Assembly (NCBI GenBank): GCA_900315395.1
Contig: OMZC01000037.1
Location: 1 to 51,398 of the forward strand
Source: an uncultured Gammaproteobacteria bacterium
GTDB taxonomy: Bacteria; Pseudomonadota; Gammaproteobacteria; Enterobacterales; Succinivibrionaceae
Length of the DNA: 51,398 bases
Reading direction: 5' to 3'
Shown: one piece after another, positions 33,101 to 41,458 of the stretch
How positions within the stretch are numbered: position 1 is the stretch's first letter
How the letters are laid out: each line of letters starts with the position of its first letter
Made by a program: the position numbers and the translations under genes
The notes under the pieces: generated by a model
Told to the model about the DNA's origin: nothing
The model's input: the letters and a program-made list of their open reading frames with translations, nothing else
The model's database searches: none

Positions 33101-34444
33101 ATGGCCACCAAGGTTTTGATTGTGGACGATTCAACCTTCTTTAGGAAGCGTTTGAAAGAGATTGTTGAGTCTGATCCTACAATGCAGGTTGTAGGAGAGG
33201 CAAAAGATGGAAAAGAAGGTGTTGAGTTAACTCAGAGATTACATCCTGACGTTATTACTATGGATGTTGAAATGCCAGTGATGGACGGTATTACAGCCGT
33301 TAAAGAAATCATGGCAAAATGTCCAACACCTATTTTGATGTTTTCATCATTGACTTTCGAAGGCGCAAATTCAACTTTTAAAGCACTAGAAGCTGGTGCT
33401 ATTGACTTTATGCCTAAGAACTTCGATGACATCGCTCACCGTCGTGAAGAAGCAATCAAGACTTTAATTGGTTCTATTAAGGCAGTTTCACGTAGCCGTG
33501 TTCGTGGCTTCAGACCTGCAGCACCATCAGCTGCTGCTCGTCCTGCTGTAAGCACCGCTACAAGTGCAACTAGTGCTACATCAACACTGCGTCGCACTTC
33601 TACACTGACATCTACACTGTCTTCTAGCACCACCAGAACTTCAACTTTAGGTGCTACAAGACCTGCATCTACATTATCATCTCGTACAACCTCAACTTTA
33701 GGCAGTTCTACTTTATCAAGAACTACAACTCCTGCTGCAACAGCAGGTGCTGCTATGGGCCAGTACAAGAAGATCAACGAGATGTTATCTTCAGATCAGG
33801 GTGTACCTGCAGCTGCTAGAAAGTTTACCTTTGGCGATCATAAGTCAGAGACAACTGCATTTAAGAAGTCAGGCAAGTTACATTCAATCGTAGCTATCGG
33901 TAGCTCAACTGGTGGTCCTATTGCATTGCAGCAGATCATTCCTAAGTTACCAAAGTTATCAGTACCTGTAGTAATTGTTCAGCATATGCCAGGTTCATTT
34001 ACCACTACCTTTGCGTCTCGTTTAGATGCAATGTCACAATTGCATGTAGTAGAAGCTAAAGATGGTGATATCCTAGAAGCAGGTACCTGTTATATTGCAC
34101 CAGGTGGCAAGCAGATGATTTTTGAAAGGGTTGGTGTAAAGACTCGTGTACGTATCATTTCAGATACTGGCAGAGTTTCATACAATCCTTGTGTTGATGT
34201 TTCATTTGCTTCTTTATGCCAGATTTATGGTGGCAAAGTTCTTGCAATGATCCTAACCGGTATGGGATCAGATGGTTGCGAGGGCTGTTCATTATTGAAG
34301 AAAAAGGGTTCAGTAATCTGGGCTCAGAATGAAGAAACATGTGTGGTATACGGCATGCCTCAGGCTGTTGTAAACGCAAATGTTGCTGATTTAGTTTTAC
34401 CTTTAAACGAAATTGCAGGTTGCATCGTTAAAGAATTAAGCTAA
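33101..34444 (+). CDS. cheB: Protein-glutamate methylesterase CheB with a long Ser/Thr linker
   Basis: A receiver domain (Asp9-Asp10, phosphorylated Asp55) is joined to the methylesterase domain. The catalytic Ser269 lies in IGSSTGG, the His in VQHMPGSF and the Asp in GMGSDG. CheB demethylates or deamidates chemoreceptors for adaptation. The linker (about residues 140-215) is made of repeated Ser-Thr-Leu and Thr-Ser units, which brings the length to 447 against 349 in E. coli. No cheR gene is in the window. Confidence 0.94.
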   Translation: MATKVLIVDDSTFFRKRLKEIVESDPTMQVVGEAKDGKEGVELTQRLHPDVITMDVEMPVMDGITAVKEIMAKCPTPILMFSSLTFEGANSTFKALEAGAIDFMPKNFDDIAHRREEAIKTLIGSIKAVSRSRVRGFRPAAPSAAARPAVSTATSATSATSTLRRTSTLTSTLSSSTTRTSTLGATRPASTLSSRTTSTLGSSTLSRTTTPAATAGAAMGQYKKINEMLSSDQGVPAAARKFTFGDHKSETTAFKKSGKLHSIVAIGSSTGGPIALQQIIPKLPKLSVPVVIVQHMPGSFTTTFASRLDAMSQLHVVEAKDGDILEAGTCYIAPGGKQMIFERVGVKTRVRIISDTGRVSYNPCVDVSFASLCQIYGGKVLAMILTGMGSDGCEGCSLLKKKGSVIWAQNEETCVVYGMPQAVVNANVADLVLPLNEIAGCIVKELS

Positions 34445-34496
34445 ATCATAAAAATCAGCACAGCTTTTAAAGCTTAATACTAAGTAAGGCGGACAT

Positions 34497-35246
34497 ATGA
34501 ACTTTTTAGGCATTTTCTTAGCAATCGGCTGTATTGTAGCGGCGATGATGATGGAAGGTACCAATCCTACCATGATGCTGGTTCTGCCTGCTTTCTTGGT
34601 TGTGTTCGGTGCTTCATTCTTCGCATGCGTAGTTCAGTTCCCAATTGCAACTATTGTAGGCGCTCTAAAGTGCTTTATCTGGACTATCGCACCTCCACGT
34701 AACAATATGGATGCTCAGGTTGAGCTTTTAGTTGGTCTTTCAACTACCGCCCGTCAGCAAGGTCTGTTAGCCCTTGAAAATTCTATTGCATCAGCATCAG
34801 ATGACTTTACCCGCGATGGTATTCAGATGATCGTTGATGGTGTGGATAAGGATGCCTTAAAAGAAATCCTAGAGCAGGGCATCGCTGTTGAAGAGGCTAA
34901 ATACGAGCCTTATGCAAAGATGCTAGAGGCTATGGGTGGTTATTCTCCTACCATGGGTATTATCGGTGCGGTGCTAGGTCTGATTCACGCGATGTCACTT
35001 CTTGATAGACCTGATGAGTTAGGTCCTGCGATTGCGGTGGCATTCGTTGCTACTATTTACGGTCTGGTTCTAGCAAACCTAATCTGTCTTCCTGCTTCAA
35101 ACCTTGTAAAAGGTATTGTGGCAAATCAAACTCTATACAAATATATGACTCTTGAGGGATTGGTATCAATCGCTGCAGGAGAAAATACCATGATGTTAAA
35201 GCGTAGATTAGCTGTTTACGCTGGTGAGAAGAACGAGAACGCTTAA
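34497..35246 (+). CDS. motC: Flagellar stator MotA-family protein (MotC type)
   Basis: The 249-residue proton-channel protein has four membrane helices; the first (NFLGIFLAIGCIVAAMMMEG) and third (GGYSPTMGIIGAVLGLIHAM) are recognisable, the latter with the conserved Pro. A cytoplasmic loop carries the charged residues that meet FliG. A second stator pair, motC-motD, sits exactly between cheB and the ParA gene in Pseudomonas, and this position supports the name. AAGGCGG precedes the ATG; motD follows after 16 nt. Confidence 0.88.
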   Translation: MNFLGIFLAIGCIVAAMMMEGTNPTMMLVLPAFLVVFGASFFACVVQFPIATIVGALKCFIWTIAPPRNNMDAQVELLVGLSTTARQQGLLALENSIASASDDFTRDGIQMIVDGVDKDALKEILEQGIAVEEAKYEPYAKMLEAMGGYSPTMGIIGAVLGLIHAMSLLDRPDELGPAIAVAFVATIYGLVLANLICLPASNLVKGIVANQTLYKYMTLEGLVSIAAGENTMMLKRRLAVYAGEKNENA

Positions 35247-35262
35247 GGTTTAAGGGGTAGAA

Positions 35263-36471
35263 ATGAAAAAGAAACCTCCTGAGCATGAAAACCTTGAGCG
35301 ATGGATGGTGTCATATGCTGACTTCATGACACTGCTGTTCGCACTGTTCGTGGTTTTGTATGCATTCGCTATGGCAAAACAATCTGATGCTAAGTCTATT
35401 GCCGAGAGTATCGCACAGGCATTTACAGAAGCATCAGTTGTCAATTCTCCTGGTGGCGCTCTGTTAGTACCAGGTTCAATGGCTTCAAAGTTATCTGAAG
35501 ATGTTCAAGAGGCCGTAAAGGCTCAGTTAGATGCAAATCAGGGGGATACTGGTAAACAGATCATTGAAGATGGTGGTGTGATGATGAACTTCCAAACCAC
35601 CTCTACTGTATCTAATGAAAATCGTGATGACACTACCTCAGGCTCTGATGATGAAAGAGATGGACAGAATAACTCTGATTCAGCTACATCAGCAGGTGAG
35701 TTAGTGATCTCAGAGAACACCGTATCAAAGAATCAGAATCCTAAGTCTAATAACCCAGATGGTGGCGCACAGACCGGTGATGGCGGTTTCCAGGCTGGTG
35801 GTAGTGCTGATAAGTTTGAAAACGGCGGTAGAACCGACGTTGATGCAGATACTCAGGCTGAGGGTAAAGTTGGAACTCATTTTGATGCTGTAAGACGTTC
35901 TATCTCAGAGGCTATCTCTGAGTCAGGTATGGAAAAGTATATTGATATTGAAGAAGATCCACACTGGTTGTCTATCAATATCAACTCAGGTATGCTCTTT
36001 GCCAAGGATAGTGCATCTGTTCTAGCTGCATCTCGTCCTGTGATCTCTAGAATTGCTGTAGCTTTATCAAACATTAACAACTACATCAGAATCAGAGGTT
36101 ATACCGACAATACCTTTATTCCAAACGGTATCTTTAGAAACAGTTGGGATTTATCAGCAAACCGTTCTGTATCTGTTCTAGAAGAATTAGAAAAGGCTGG
36201 TATTGAGCCTGAGAGAATGGCTGTTGAAGCTTTCGGTCAGTATTCAAATAAATACTCAAATAAGACCGCAGCAGGTCGTGCCTTAAACCGTAAGGTAGTG
36301 ATTGCAATCTCAAGATATGCAATGGAAAGAAAGCCTGAATTAGATGCTACAAACGTACCTCAAAACGGTCAGTCTCAGACTGGTGAGGTAAGTGGCAAGG
36401 CTGGCTCTTCAGATATTGAAGTAGTACGCGGTGAAGGTAATACTATTGAGTTAAATTTCAATCAGAAATAA
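35263..36471 (+). CDS. motD: Flagellar stator MotB-family protein (MotD type)
   Basis: One N-terminal membrane helix carries the proton-binding Asp20 (SYADFMTLLFALFVVLYAF). A C-terminal OmpA-like peptidoglycan-binding domain follows (about residues 235-365; IRIRGYTDN, WDLSANRSVSVLEEL and RALNRKVVI). Between them is a Ser/Asn/Asp/Gly-rich spacer (about 115-205) of low complexity. A polar tail follows the OmpA part. At 402 residues it is about 100 longer than Pseudomonas MotD because of these regions. Confidence 0.9.
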   Translation: MKKKPPEHENLERWMVSYADFMTLLFALFVVLYAFAMAKQSDAKSIAESIAQAFTEASVVNSPGGALLVPGSMASKLSEDVQEAVKAQLDANQGDTGKQIIEDGGVMMNFQTTSTVSNENRDDTTSGSDDERDGQNNSDSATSAGELVISENTVSKNQNPKSNNPDGGAQTGDGGFQAGGSADKFENGGRTDVDADTQAEGKVGTHFDAVRRSISEAISESGMEKYIDIEEDPHWLSININSGMLFAKDSASVLAASRPVISRIAVALSNINNYIRIRGYTDNTFIPNGIFRNSWDLSANRSVSVLEELEKAGIEPERMAVEAFGQYSNKYSNKTAAGRALNRKVVIAISRYAMERKPELDATNVPQNGQSQTGEVSGKAGSSDIEVVRGEGNTIELNFNQK

Positions 36472-36538
36472 TTGAATAGTAATTGAAAGCTCGAGTAGTA
36501 AATTTAGTTCGTAGATATTAAAGAGTAGGGGAGCACAA

Positions 36539-37435
36539 GTGTTAGTCTGGTCAATTGCAAGTCAGAAAGGTGGTGTTGGTAAAACAACAACTGTCGCTTC
36601 ATTAGCAGGTTGGTTCCAAAAAGAGAATCTGCGTGTACTCATGATTGATACAGATCCTCATGCTTCTTTAACCAGTTATTTAGGCTTTGACTACAATAGC
36701 GTAGCTAACAGCCTTTATGATCTTTATACTGCTAAAGAACTCACCAAAGAAGGTGTAGAGCAGTGTATTACTCATACCAATTTTCCAAATCTTGATATTA
36801 TAGCTTCAAGCATGACACTAGCTACTATCGACAGAAAACTGTCGGGTAGAGTTGGTGTTGGTAGAATTCTAACTAAAGCATTAGCTTTAATCGATGACGA
36901 GTATGATATAGCTTTAATTGACTGTCCTCCTGTACTTGGTGCGTTAATGGTTAATGCATTAGTTGCAAGTACTTCAGTATTAGTTCCTACTCAGACAGAA
37001 TTCTTATCATTAAAAGGTCTTGAAGGTATGGTTCGTACTTTCAATATCATGAAGAAAGCAGACGGCCAGTGTAATATCAATTTCACTGTTGTGCCTACTA
37101 TGTTTGATAAACGTACTAAGGCTAGCAGAACCTCACTTGAATTTTTAAAAGCACATTATAGAGATAATCTTTGGGATGGTCAGATCCCTGTGGATACTCT
37201 GTTTAGAGAGTCTTCACAAAGGGGTATGCCTATTACAATGCTAGATGAGAAATGTCGTGGTGCAGTAGCTTACAGAAAGCTTCTGACCGATCAGCTTGTA
37301 AAAGAATTATCTGTAAACCCTGAGAGAATTTCTCCTAATGCGGCAGCTTTAGTATCTTTAGAATCTGAAAAGAAAAAGAAGAAAGATAGTGAGCTAGAGA
37401 TTGTCGCTGATGACATGGGCTCTATGCTTGGTTAA
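36539..37435 (+). CDS. ParA-family ATPase of the chemotaxis cluster (ParC-like)
   Basis: The 298-residue protein has the deviant Walker A SQKGGVGKTTT (about residues 8-18), MIDTDPHASLTSYLG and ALIDCPPVLGALMVNALVAS. ParA proteins encoded between mot/cheB and cheW in polar flagellates (ParC of Vibrio) place chemosensory arrays at the cell pole; the genomic position is the same. It starts at GTG 36539 with GGGGAG 5 nt upstream. A Lys-rich acidic tail (EKKKKKDSELE) follows the core. Confidence 0.9.
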   Translation: MLVWSIASQKGGVGKTTTVASLAGWFQKENLRVLMIDTDPHASLTSYLGFDYNSVANSLYDLYTAKELTKEGVEQCITHTNFPNLDIIASSMTLATIDRKLSGRVGVGRILTKALALIDDEYDIALIDCPPVLGALMVNALVASTSVLVPTQTEFLSLKGLEGMVRTFNIMKKADGQCNINFTVVPTMFDKRTKASRTSLEFLKAHYRDNLWDGQIPVDTLFRESSQRGMPITMLDEKCRGAVAYRKLLTDQLVKELSVNPERISPNAAALVSLESEKKKKKDSELEIVADDMGSMLG

Positions 37436-37462
37436 ACCATAAAAGAATTAAAAGGATAATGT

Positions 37463-38506
37463 ATGTCATTTAATGAGATTGATGACACTTTAGTAGCTTA
37501 TTTCAAGCAAATGCTTGATGAAGAGACTGCTCAGTCAGATGAAGACTCTCAAGATGAAGCTTTAACTGATACAGAGAAGAATCTCTCTGCGCTACAACAG
37601 GAAGTTACACCAATTGAAAATGATGAAAATACAGAGGCTCAAAGCTTATCTGCAAGTGACGATATTGACTATGCAGCAGATGACTATGTTCCTCCTGTTC
37701 AGGAGCAGCAACCAGTTCTTGCTCAACAGGAAGTCTATGAACCTGAACTTCAAACTCAGAGTGTAGCTCAAGAAGAAACTAGCTCTTTGCCTTTTGCTGA
37801 GCACAAGTCTTTACAGACACTCTTAGAGAACGTCAATGACGTTGCTACTAAGACTGAGACAGAAACAAAGACTGAGACTGAAATCGCAGAGCCTGTTACT
37901 GAGGTTAAGACAGAAGTTGCTGAACCTGCAACTGAAGAGAAAACTGAGGTTGTACAGACTACAGCTGATGTTAAATATGAAACTCCTGCGGTTGTAAAAG
38001 ACAAGATTGATGAAACACCTCATGAGAACCCATATGAGTGGGAAAACATTGAGATGCCATCAGAGTTCCAGGCTTTATTCTTCTTGGTAAAAGGAATTCG
38101 TTTTGCAGTACCTTTAGTAAACTTAGGCGGTATTTTCCAGTGTGAAAAGATCACTCCATTATTTGGTAAGCCAAAGTGGTTTATGGGTATTGCTGATATC
38201 CGCGGTAAGAAAATGAATGTCGTGGATACATTAAAATGGGTAAAGTCAGACGCACCTTTGTCCGATAAGTATGAATATATGATTGCTCTTGATAAAACAT
38301 TATGGTCAATTGGCTGTGATGAATTAGAAGGCAACCGTATTTTAAGTAAGGACAGTGTGACCTGGAGACAGACAGCAGGCAACAGACCTTGGCTTGCTGG
38401 TATCGTTAAAAAGGAAATGTGTGCGCTGTTACATGTAGACGCTTTAATCAAGATGTTTGAAAATGGTGTTAACCTCAAAGATCTTGATCAACAAGTGAGT
38501 GACTGA
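37463..38506 (+). CDS. CheW-domain protein, ParP-like
   Basis: The first 190 residues are acidic and low-complexity, with Gln-rich parts and repeated Thr-Glu-Thr-Lys and EPATE/EPVTE units. The C-terminal 150 residues form a CheW-like domain (FQALFFLVKGIRFAVPLVNLGGIF through WLAGIVKKEMCALLHVDALI). ParP in Vibrio has this form, linking the ParC ATPase to CheA arrays. The gene lies 27 nt after the ParA gene, which supports that role. AAAGGA precedes the ATG. Confidence 0.85.
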   Translation: MSFNEIDDTLVAYFKQMLDEETAQSDEDSQDEALTDTEKNLSALQQEVTPIENDENTEAQSLSASDDIDYAADDYVPPVQEQQPVLAQQEVYEPELQTQSVAQEETSSLPFAEHKSLQTLLENVNDVATKTETETKTETEIAEPVTEVKTEVAEPATEEKTEVVQTTADVKYETPAVVKDKIDETPHENPYEWENIEMPSEFQALFFLVKGIRFAVPLVNLGGIFQCEKITPLFGKPKWFMGIADIRGKKMNVVDTLKWVKSDAPLSDKYEYMIALDKTLWSIGCDELEGNRILSKDSVTWRQTAGNRPWLAGIVKKEMCALLHVDALIKMFENGVNLKDLDQQVSD

Positions 38507-38584
38507 TCAAATATTTAGGATCATCACATTAAAAATTTTAAAAACTCTATTAAAATTGGTAATTAGATTGGAACGTAATGTTAT

Positions 38585-38613
38585 GTAACGATCTGTAAGG
38601 TGCAATTCGTTAC
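38585..38613 (+). promoter_or_regulatory. Inverted repeat upstream of cheW
   Basis: GTAACG and CGTTAC lie 17 nt apart in the 137-nt gap before cheW, beside further ACGTAAT/ACGTGTT-like sequence. It could be an operator or a leader hairpin; no clear promoter hexamers were found with it. Confidence 0.3.
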
Positions 38614-38643
38614 AAAACGTGTTCAATGATGAGGATTTTTTAG

Positions 38644-39150
38644 ATGTCAGATAAAGAGCAGAAAAAAGAAGAAACCAGCGCAGTTAACGAGAAGAACGGC
38701 GAACTGTTACGTTGGGTTACTTTCAAACTGGGAAATGAAATCTACGGCGTAAATGTAATGCAGGTCCGTGAGGTTTTGCGTTATACAGATATTGCTCCTG
38801 TTCCAGGCGCTCCATCTTACGTTTTAGGTATTATCAATTTACGTGGTAACGTAGTTACCGTTATTGATACAAGAGCTCGTTTTGGTATTCCTCCAGCTGA
38901 GGTAACCGATAACACCAGAATCATGATCATCGAGTCAGAGAAGCATGTAATTGGTATTTTGGTTGACTCTGTAGCTGAGGTTGCAGACTTAAATACTGCA
39001 GATATCGATGATACTCCTAATGTTGGTACTGAGGAGAATGCTCAGTTCATCAGTGGCGTATGCAACAGAAAGGATGATCTGTTAATCCTGATCGATTTAA
39101 CCAAGCTATTTACTGAAACCGAGTGGAAAGAAGTAACTAACTTAGGTTAG
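38644..39150 (+). CDS. cheW: Chemotaxis coupling protein CheW
   Basis: The 168-residue protein is a single CheW domain that couples chemoreceptors to CheA. Marks include WVTFKLGNEIYGVNVMQVREVLRY, VPGAPSYVLGIINLRGNVVTVIDTR and the Val/Asp-rich second half. A charged 20-residue N-terminal tail (KEQKKEETSA) precedes the domain. A GAGGA ribosome site is present. It ends the che block, and a bidirectional terminator follows. Confidence 0.95.
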   Translation: MSDKEQKKEETSAVNEKNGELLRWVTFKLGNEIYGVNVMQVREVLRYTDIAPVPGAPSYVLGIINLRGNVVTVIDTRARFGIPPAEVTDNTRIMIIESEKHVIGILVDSVAEVADLNTADIDDTPNVGTEENAQFISGVCNRKDDLLILIDLTKLFTETEWKEVTNLG

Positions 39151-39196
39151 TAATAGATTTGTTGTAAACTCTATCATAATAAGTTACCTCCTATGA

Positions 39197-39231
39197 AAAA
39201 TGCAGCTAGGGTTATGTCCTAACTGCATTTT
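39197..39231. terminator. Bidirectional terminator between cheW and bioG
   Basis: AAAATGCAG-c-TAGG, loop GTTATGT, CCTA-a-CTGCATTTT. The A and T runs serve both converging transcripts (cheW + and bioG -). Confidence 0.75.
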
Positions 39232-39284
39232 ACTTTTCAGAACCTTAATTCTCTAAATTCTCTTTACTCAGACTCACTCAAGCC

Positions 39285-39989
39285 TTAGTTCAGGCAGTTT
39301 TGATACAAATTAGATGTTCCATCTATAACTTTATCAAAGTCAGTTACATGCACTGAGAAGACATTGTGATTGGCGTTTTTTATAAGATAAAGCTTAGTTT
39401 TATTCAAAGATGAGTAGTACTCTTTTTGGTATTTGTATTTGAAGATCATATCAGCATCAGAGAGTAGCATTCTGTCATAGATAAAGCGAGTCTTAAAGTT
39501 ATTATCTTTTGTCAAAGAGTTATAGTAGCTTTGCAGGGCATCTAACTCCTGATTACAGGACTTGGCCGAACGCATACAGGAGTGCTCATTGAAGATCTCA
39601 AGTTCTTCAAGTGACTTACACAAATACTTTTGACGAAACTCTAAGAAGTTGGTTACATCGATGCTTCTGAAGATCTTTAAAATATTCTCATCAAGACCTA
39701 AGTTCTCATCAAAAAGATTGATATTACCGTTAATAGCAACCTTAAGCTCTACCTTTGGCAATTTATTGATAACTAAGGATGTAACAAAGACACCTGCTGA
39801 ATAGGCAATTAAGTAGAACTTTTTGTACTTTGAAAAATCAAAATCTATCTTCAAATCGTCATAGTCATAAAAGATCACCAGATCTTTAGTTGAGGTAATG
39901 CCTTCAAACTGTTTATCGTCACAGCCCCAGCCAGACATAAAGATAATCAGCTCATCAGAGTGATTGTTTAGAAGAAGTTTTGATTTCAT
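39285..39989 (-). CDS. bioG: BioG-type pimeloyl-ACP methyl ester esterase (DUF452)
   Basis: The 234-residue alpha/beta hydrolase has the DUF452 start IIFMSGWGCDDKQFEGI, the block FYDYDDLKIDFDFSKY (Haemophilus BioG has YDYQDLNLDFDFS), the nucleophile region AYSAGVF with its Ser, and a late His in NANHNVFS. BioG frees pimeloyl-ACP from its methyl ester in biotin synthesis. No other bio gene is nearby; in many species bioG sits beside bioC. It lies on the minus strand between cheW and the DUF2802 gene, with an FNR-type site 105 nt upstream. Confidence 0.75.
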   Translation of the reverse strand: MKSKLLLNNHSDELIIFMSGWGCDDKQFEGITSTKDLVIFYDYDDLKIDFDFSKYKKFYLIAYSAGVFVTSLVINKLPKVELKVAINGNINLFDENLGLDENILKIFRSIDVTNFLEFRQKYLCKSLEELEIFNEHSCMRSAKSCNQELDALQSYYNSLTKDNNFKTRFIYDRMLLSDADMIFKYKYQKEYYSSLNKTKLYLIKNANHNVFSVHVTDFDKVIDGTSNLYQNCLN

Positions 39990-40093
39990 ATGTGCTACTC
40001 AATTATGTAAATTTTATTAAATTATATAAAACTAATCAGTTTAGTAGGTATTATTATAAACACTAAAAGATAGAAATTTCTAACATTTGATTT

Positions 40094-40107
40094 TTGATCT
40101 ATATCAA
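40094..40107. promoter_or_regulatory. Perfect FNR/ANR-type site
   Basis: TTGAT-CTAT-ATCAA matches the FNR consensus TTGAT-N4-ATCAA at all ten positions. It lies between divergent genes, 99 nt before the DUF2802 gene (+) and 105 nt before bioG (-). A TAAGAT at 40127-40132 would put it near -40 for the plus strand, the normal activator position. Confidence 0.6.
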
Positions 40108-40192
40108 TGCTTTTATGTATATGGCTTAAGATTTTTTGCGCATAATTGAAAGTAGTGATATATTTGTTATAAATCAGATAGAAGAGAGCTAT

Positions 40193-40915
40193 ATGCATTC
40201 ATATTTAGACATGTCCATGATGATTGTAATCAGTACAGCAGTAGTGCTGTTGCTGTTTATTCTTATCTCTTTTATCTTAACCTCTCACCGCTGTTCAGTT
40301 CTTGAAAAAGAGAACGCTAAGTTAAAAGCAACTACTGAAGAAGCTTTAAAAGCCTTAAAAGAGCTTACAGATAAGCATGAAGAGCAGTTAGAAACTTTTG
40401 AAAGAAAAAGCAAAGTTTCAGAAAGCTCAATTCAGTACCTAACCGGAAAACTTCAGGATATTACAGATAAGCAAAAGGACATTAACAGTCATTTTGATAA
40501 TATCAACGTAAAGTTAGAACAGCAGAAAAAAGAGTTTGAAAACAATTCTGTTGAGAATCAACCTATCATTTTAGCTAAAAGACTTCTAGCTCAAGGCATG
40601 AGCATCAATGAAGTTATTGCTAGAACTTCTTTACCAAGCTATGAAGTAGAGATGTTAGCAAAGGTTCACAACCTTTCAGCTCCAGCTCCTTCTGTAGCTT
40701 CATCAGATCAAAACTCAGCTCCTGCTGATTCTTCAAGGAACACTCGCTCTATTGAAGATGAGGTTAATGCTCAAAGAGCTAAGTTCAGTCAACAAGCAAA
40801 TAATGCTTTAAATGAACAGACCCAAGAGCCAAGACCTACACATCATGTAGCTAGCATGAAAGCTCGTGATGCTTATGGTATTGGTACTCGTTCAGCTTTA
40901 CGTCGCCCAAGATAA
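40193..40915 (+). CDS. DUF2802 membrane protein of the chemotaxis neighbourhood
   Basis: About 240 residues: one N-terminal membrane helix (MMIVISTAVVLLLFILISFIL), a long coiled-coil (about 40-125 of this start, many Lys/Glu), and the DUF2802 helix-turn-helix-like block PIILAKRLLAQGMSINEVIARTSLPSYEVEML. A Ser/Ala/Gln-rich tail ends RSALRRPR. DUF2802 genes commonly follow cheW in vibrios and pseudomonads; here bioG has come between them. ATG 40193 is chosen for the AGAGAG upstream and the better membrane start; a TTG at 40136 is possible. pncC follows 7 nt later. Confidence 0.72.
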   Translation: MHSYLDMSMMIVISTAVVLLLFILISFILTSHRCSVLEKENAKLKATTEEALKALKELTDKHEEQLETFERKSKVSESSIQYLTGKLQDITDKQKDINSHFDNINVKLEQQKKEFENNSVENQPIILAKRLLAQGMSINEVIARTSLPSYEVEMLAKVHNLSAPAPSVASSDQNSAPADSSRNTRSIEDEVNAQRAKFSQQANNALNEQTQEPRPTHHVASMKARDAYGIGTRSALRRPR

Positions 40916-40922
40916 GATAAAA

Positions 40923-41450
40923 ATGAAAGATAAGTTATTAAAAGAGATCTCTAATCAAGCATTAGGGCTCAAATCACTTTATGCAAAATACCATGATATC
41001 TATGTAACTGCAGAATCATTAACAGCAGGTTTTATCGGTGCTTCTATTGTAGAAATACCAGGAAGCTCTGCTTGGTTTGATAGAGGTTTTATTACCTATT
41101 CAAATGAAGCTAAGATGGAGCTTTTAGATGTAAAAGATGAGACTCTAAAAGCTGTAGGTGCTGTAAGTGAAGACACTGTAAAGCAAATGGTAAGAGGTGC
41201 TTTATTACACTCATCATTAGCAACAGTAGGTGTTTCTGTAAGCGGTATTGCAGGACCTGATGGCGGTTCTGCTCAAAAGCCTGTAGGCACTGTGTGGATG
41301 GGACTTATGAGAAAAGGTGAAGAGCCAATTGCTCACTGTTTCCATTTTACAGGTGACAGAGAAGAGGTAAGACTTAAGACCGTGCTAAGAGCAATTGAAG
41401 GCTTAGCTGCAATTACTCAAGGTAAGACTCCTGATTTTTCAGATCTATAG
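40923..41450 (+). CDS. pncC: Nicotinamide-nucleotide amidase PncC (CinA C-terminal family)
   Basis: This 175-residue protein turns nicotinamide mononucleotide into nicotinate mononucleotide for NAD recycling. Family marks are VTAESLTAGFIGASIVEIPGSSAWFDRGFITYSN, VGVSVSGIAGPDGGS and KPVGTVWMGL. ATG 40923 gives a normal single-domain length; the frame extends back into the previous gene without a ribosome site. It is 7 nt after the DUF2802 gene and 8 nt before queD, so it reads as one transcript with both. Confidence 0.9.
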   Translation: MKDKLLKEISNQALGLKSLYAKYHDIYVTAESLTAGFIGASIVEIPGSSAWFDRGFITYSNEAKMELLDVKDETLKAVGAVSEDTVKQMVRGALLHSSLATVGVSVSGIAGPDGGSAQKPVGTVWMGLMRKGEEPIAHCFHFTGDREEVRLKTVLRAIEGLAAITQGKTPDFSDL

Positions 41451-41458
41451 GCAAAGAT

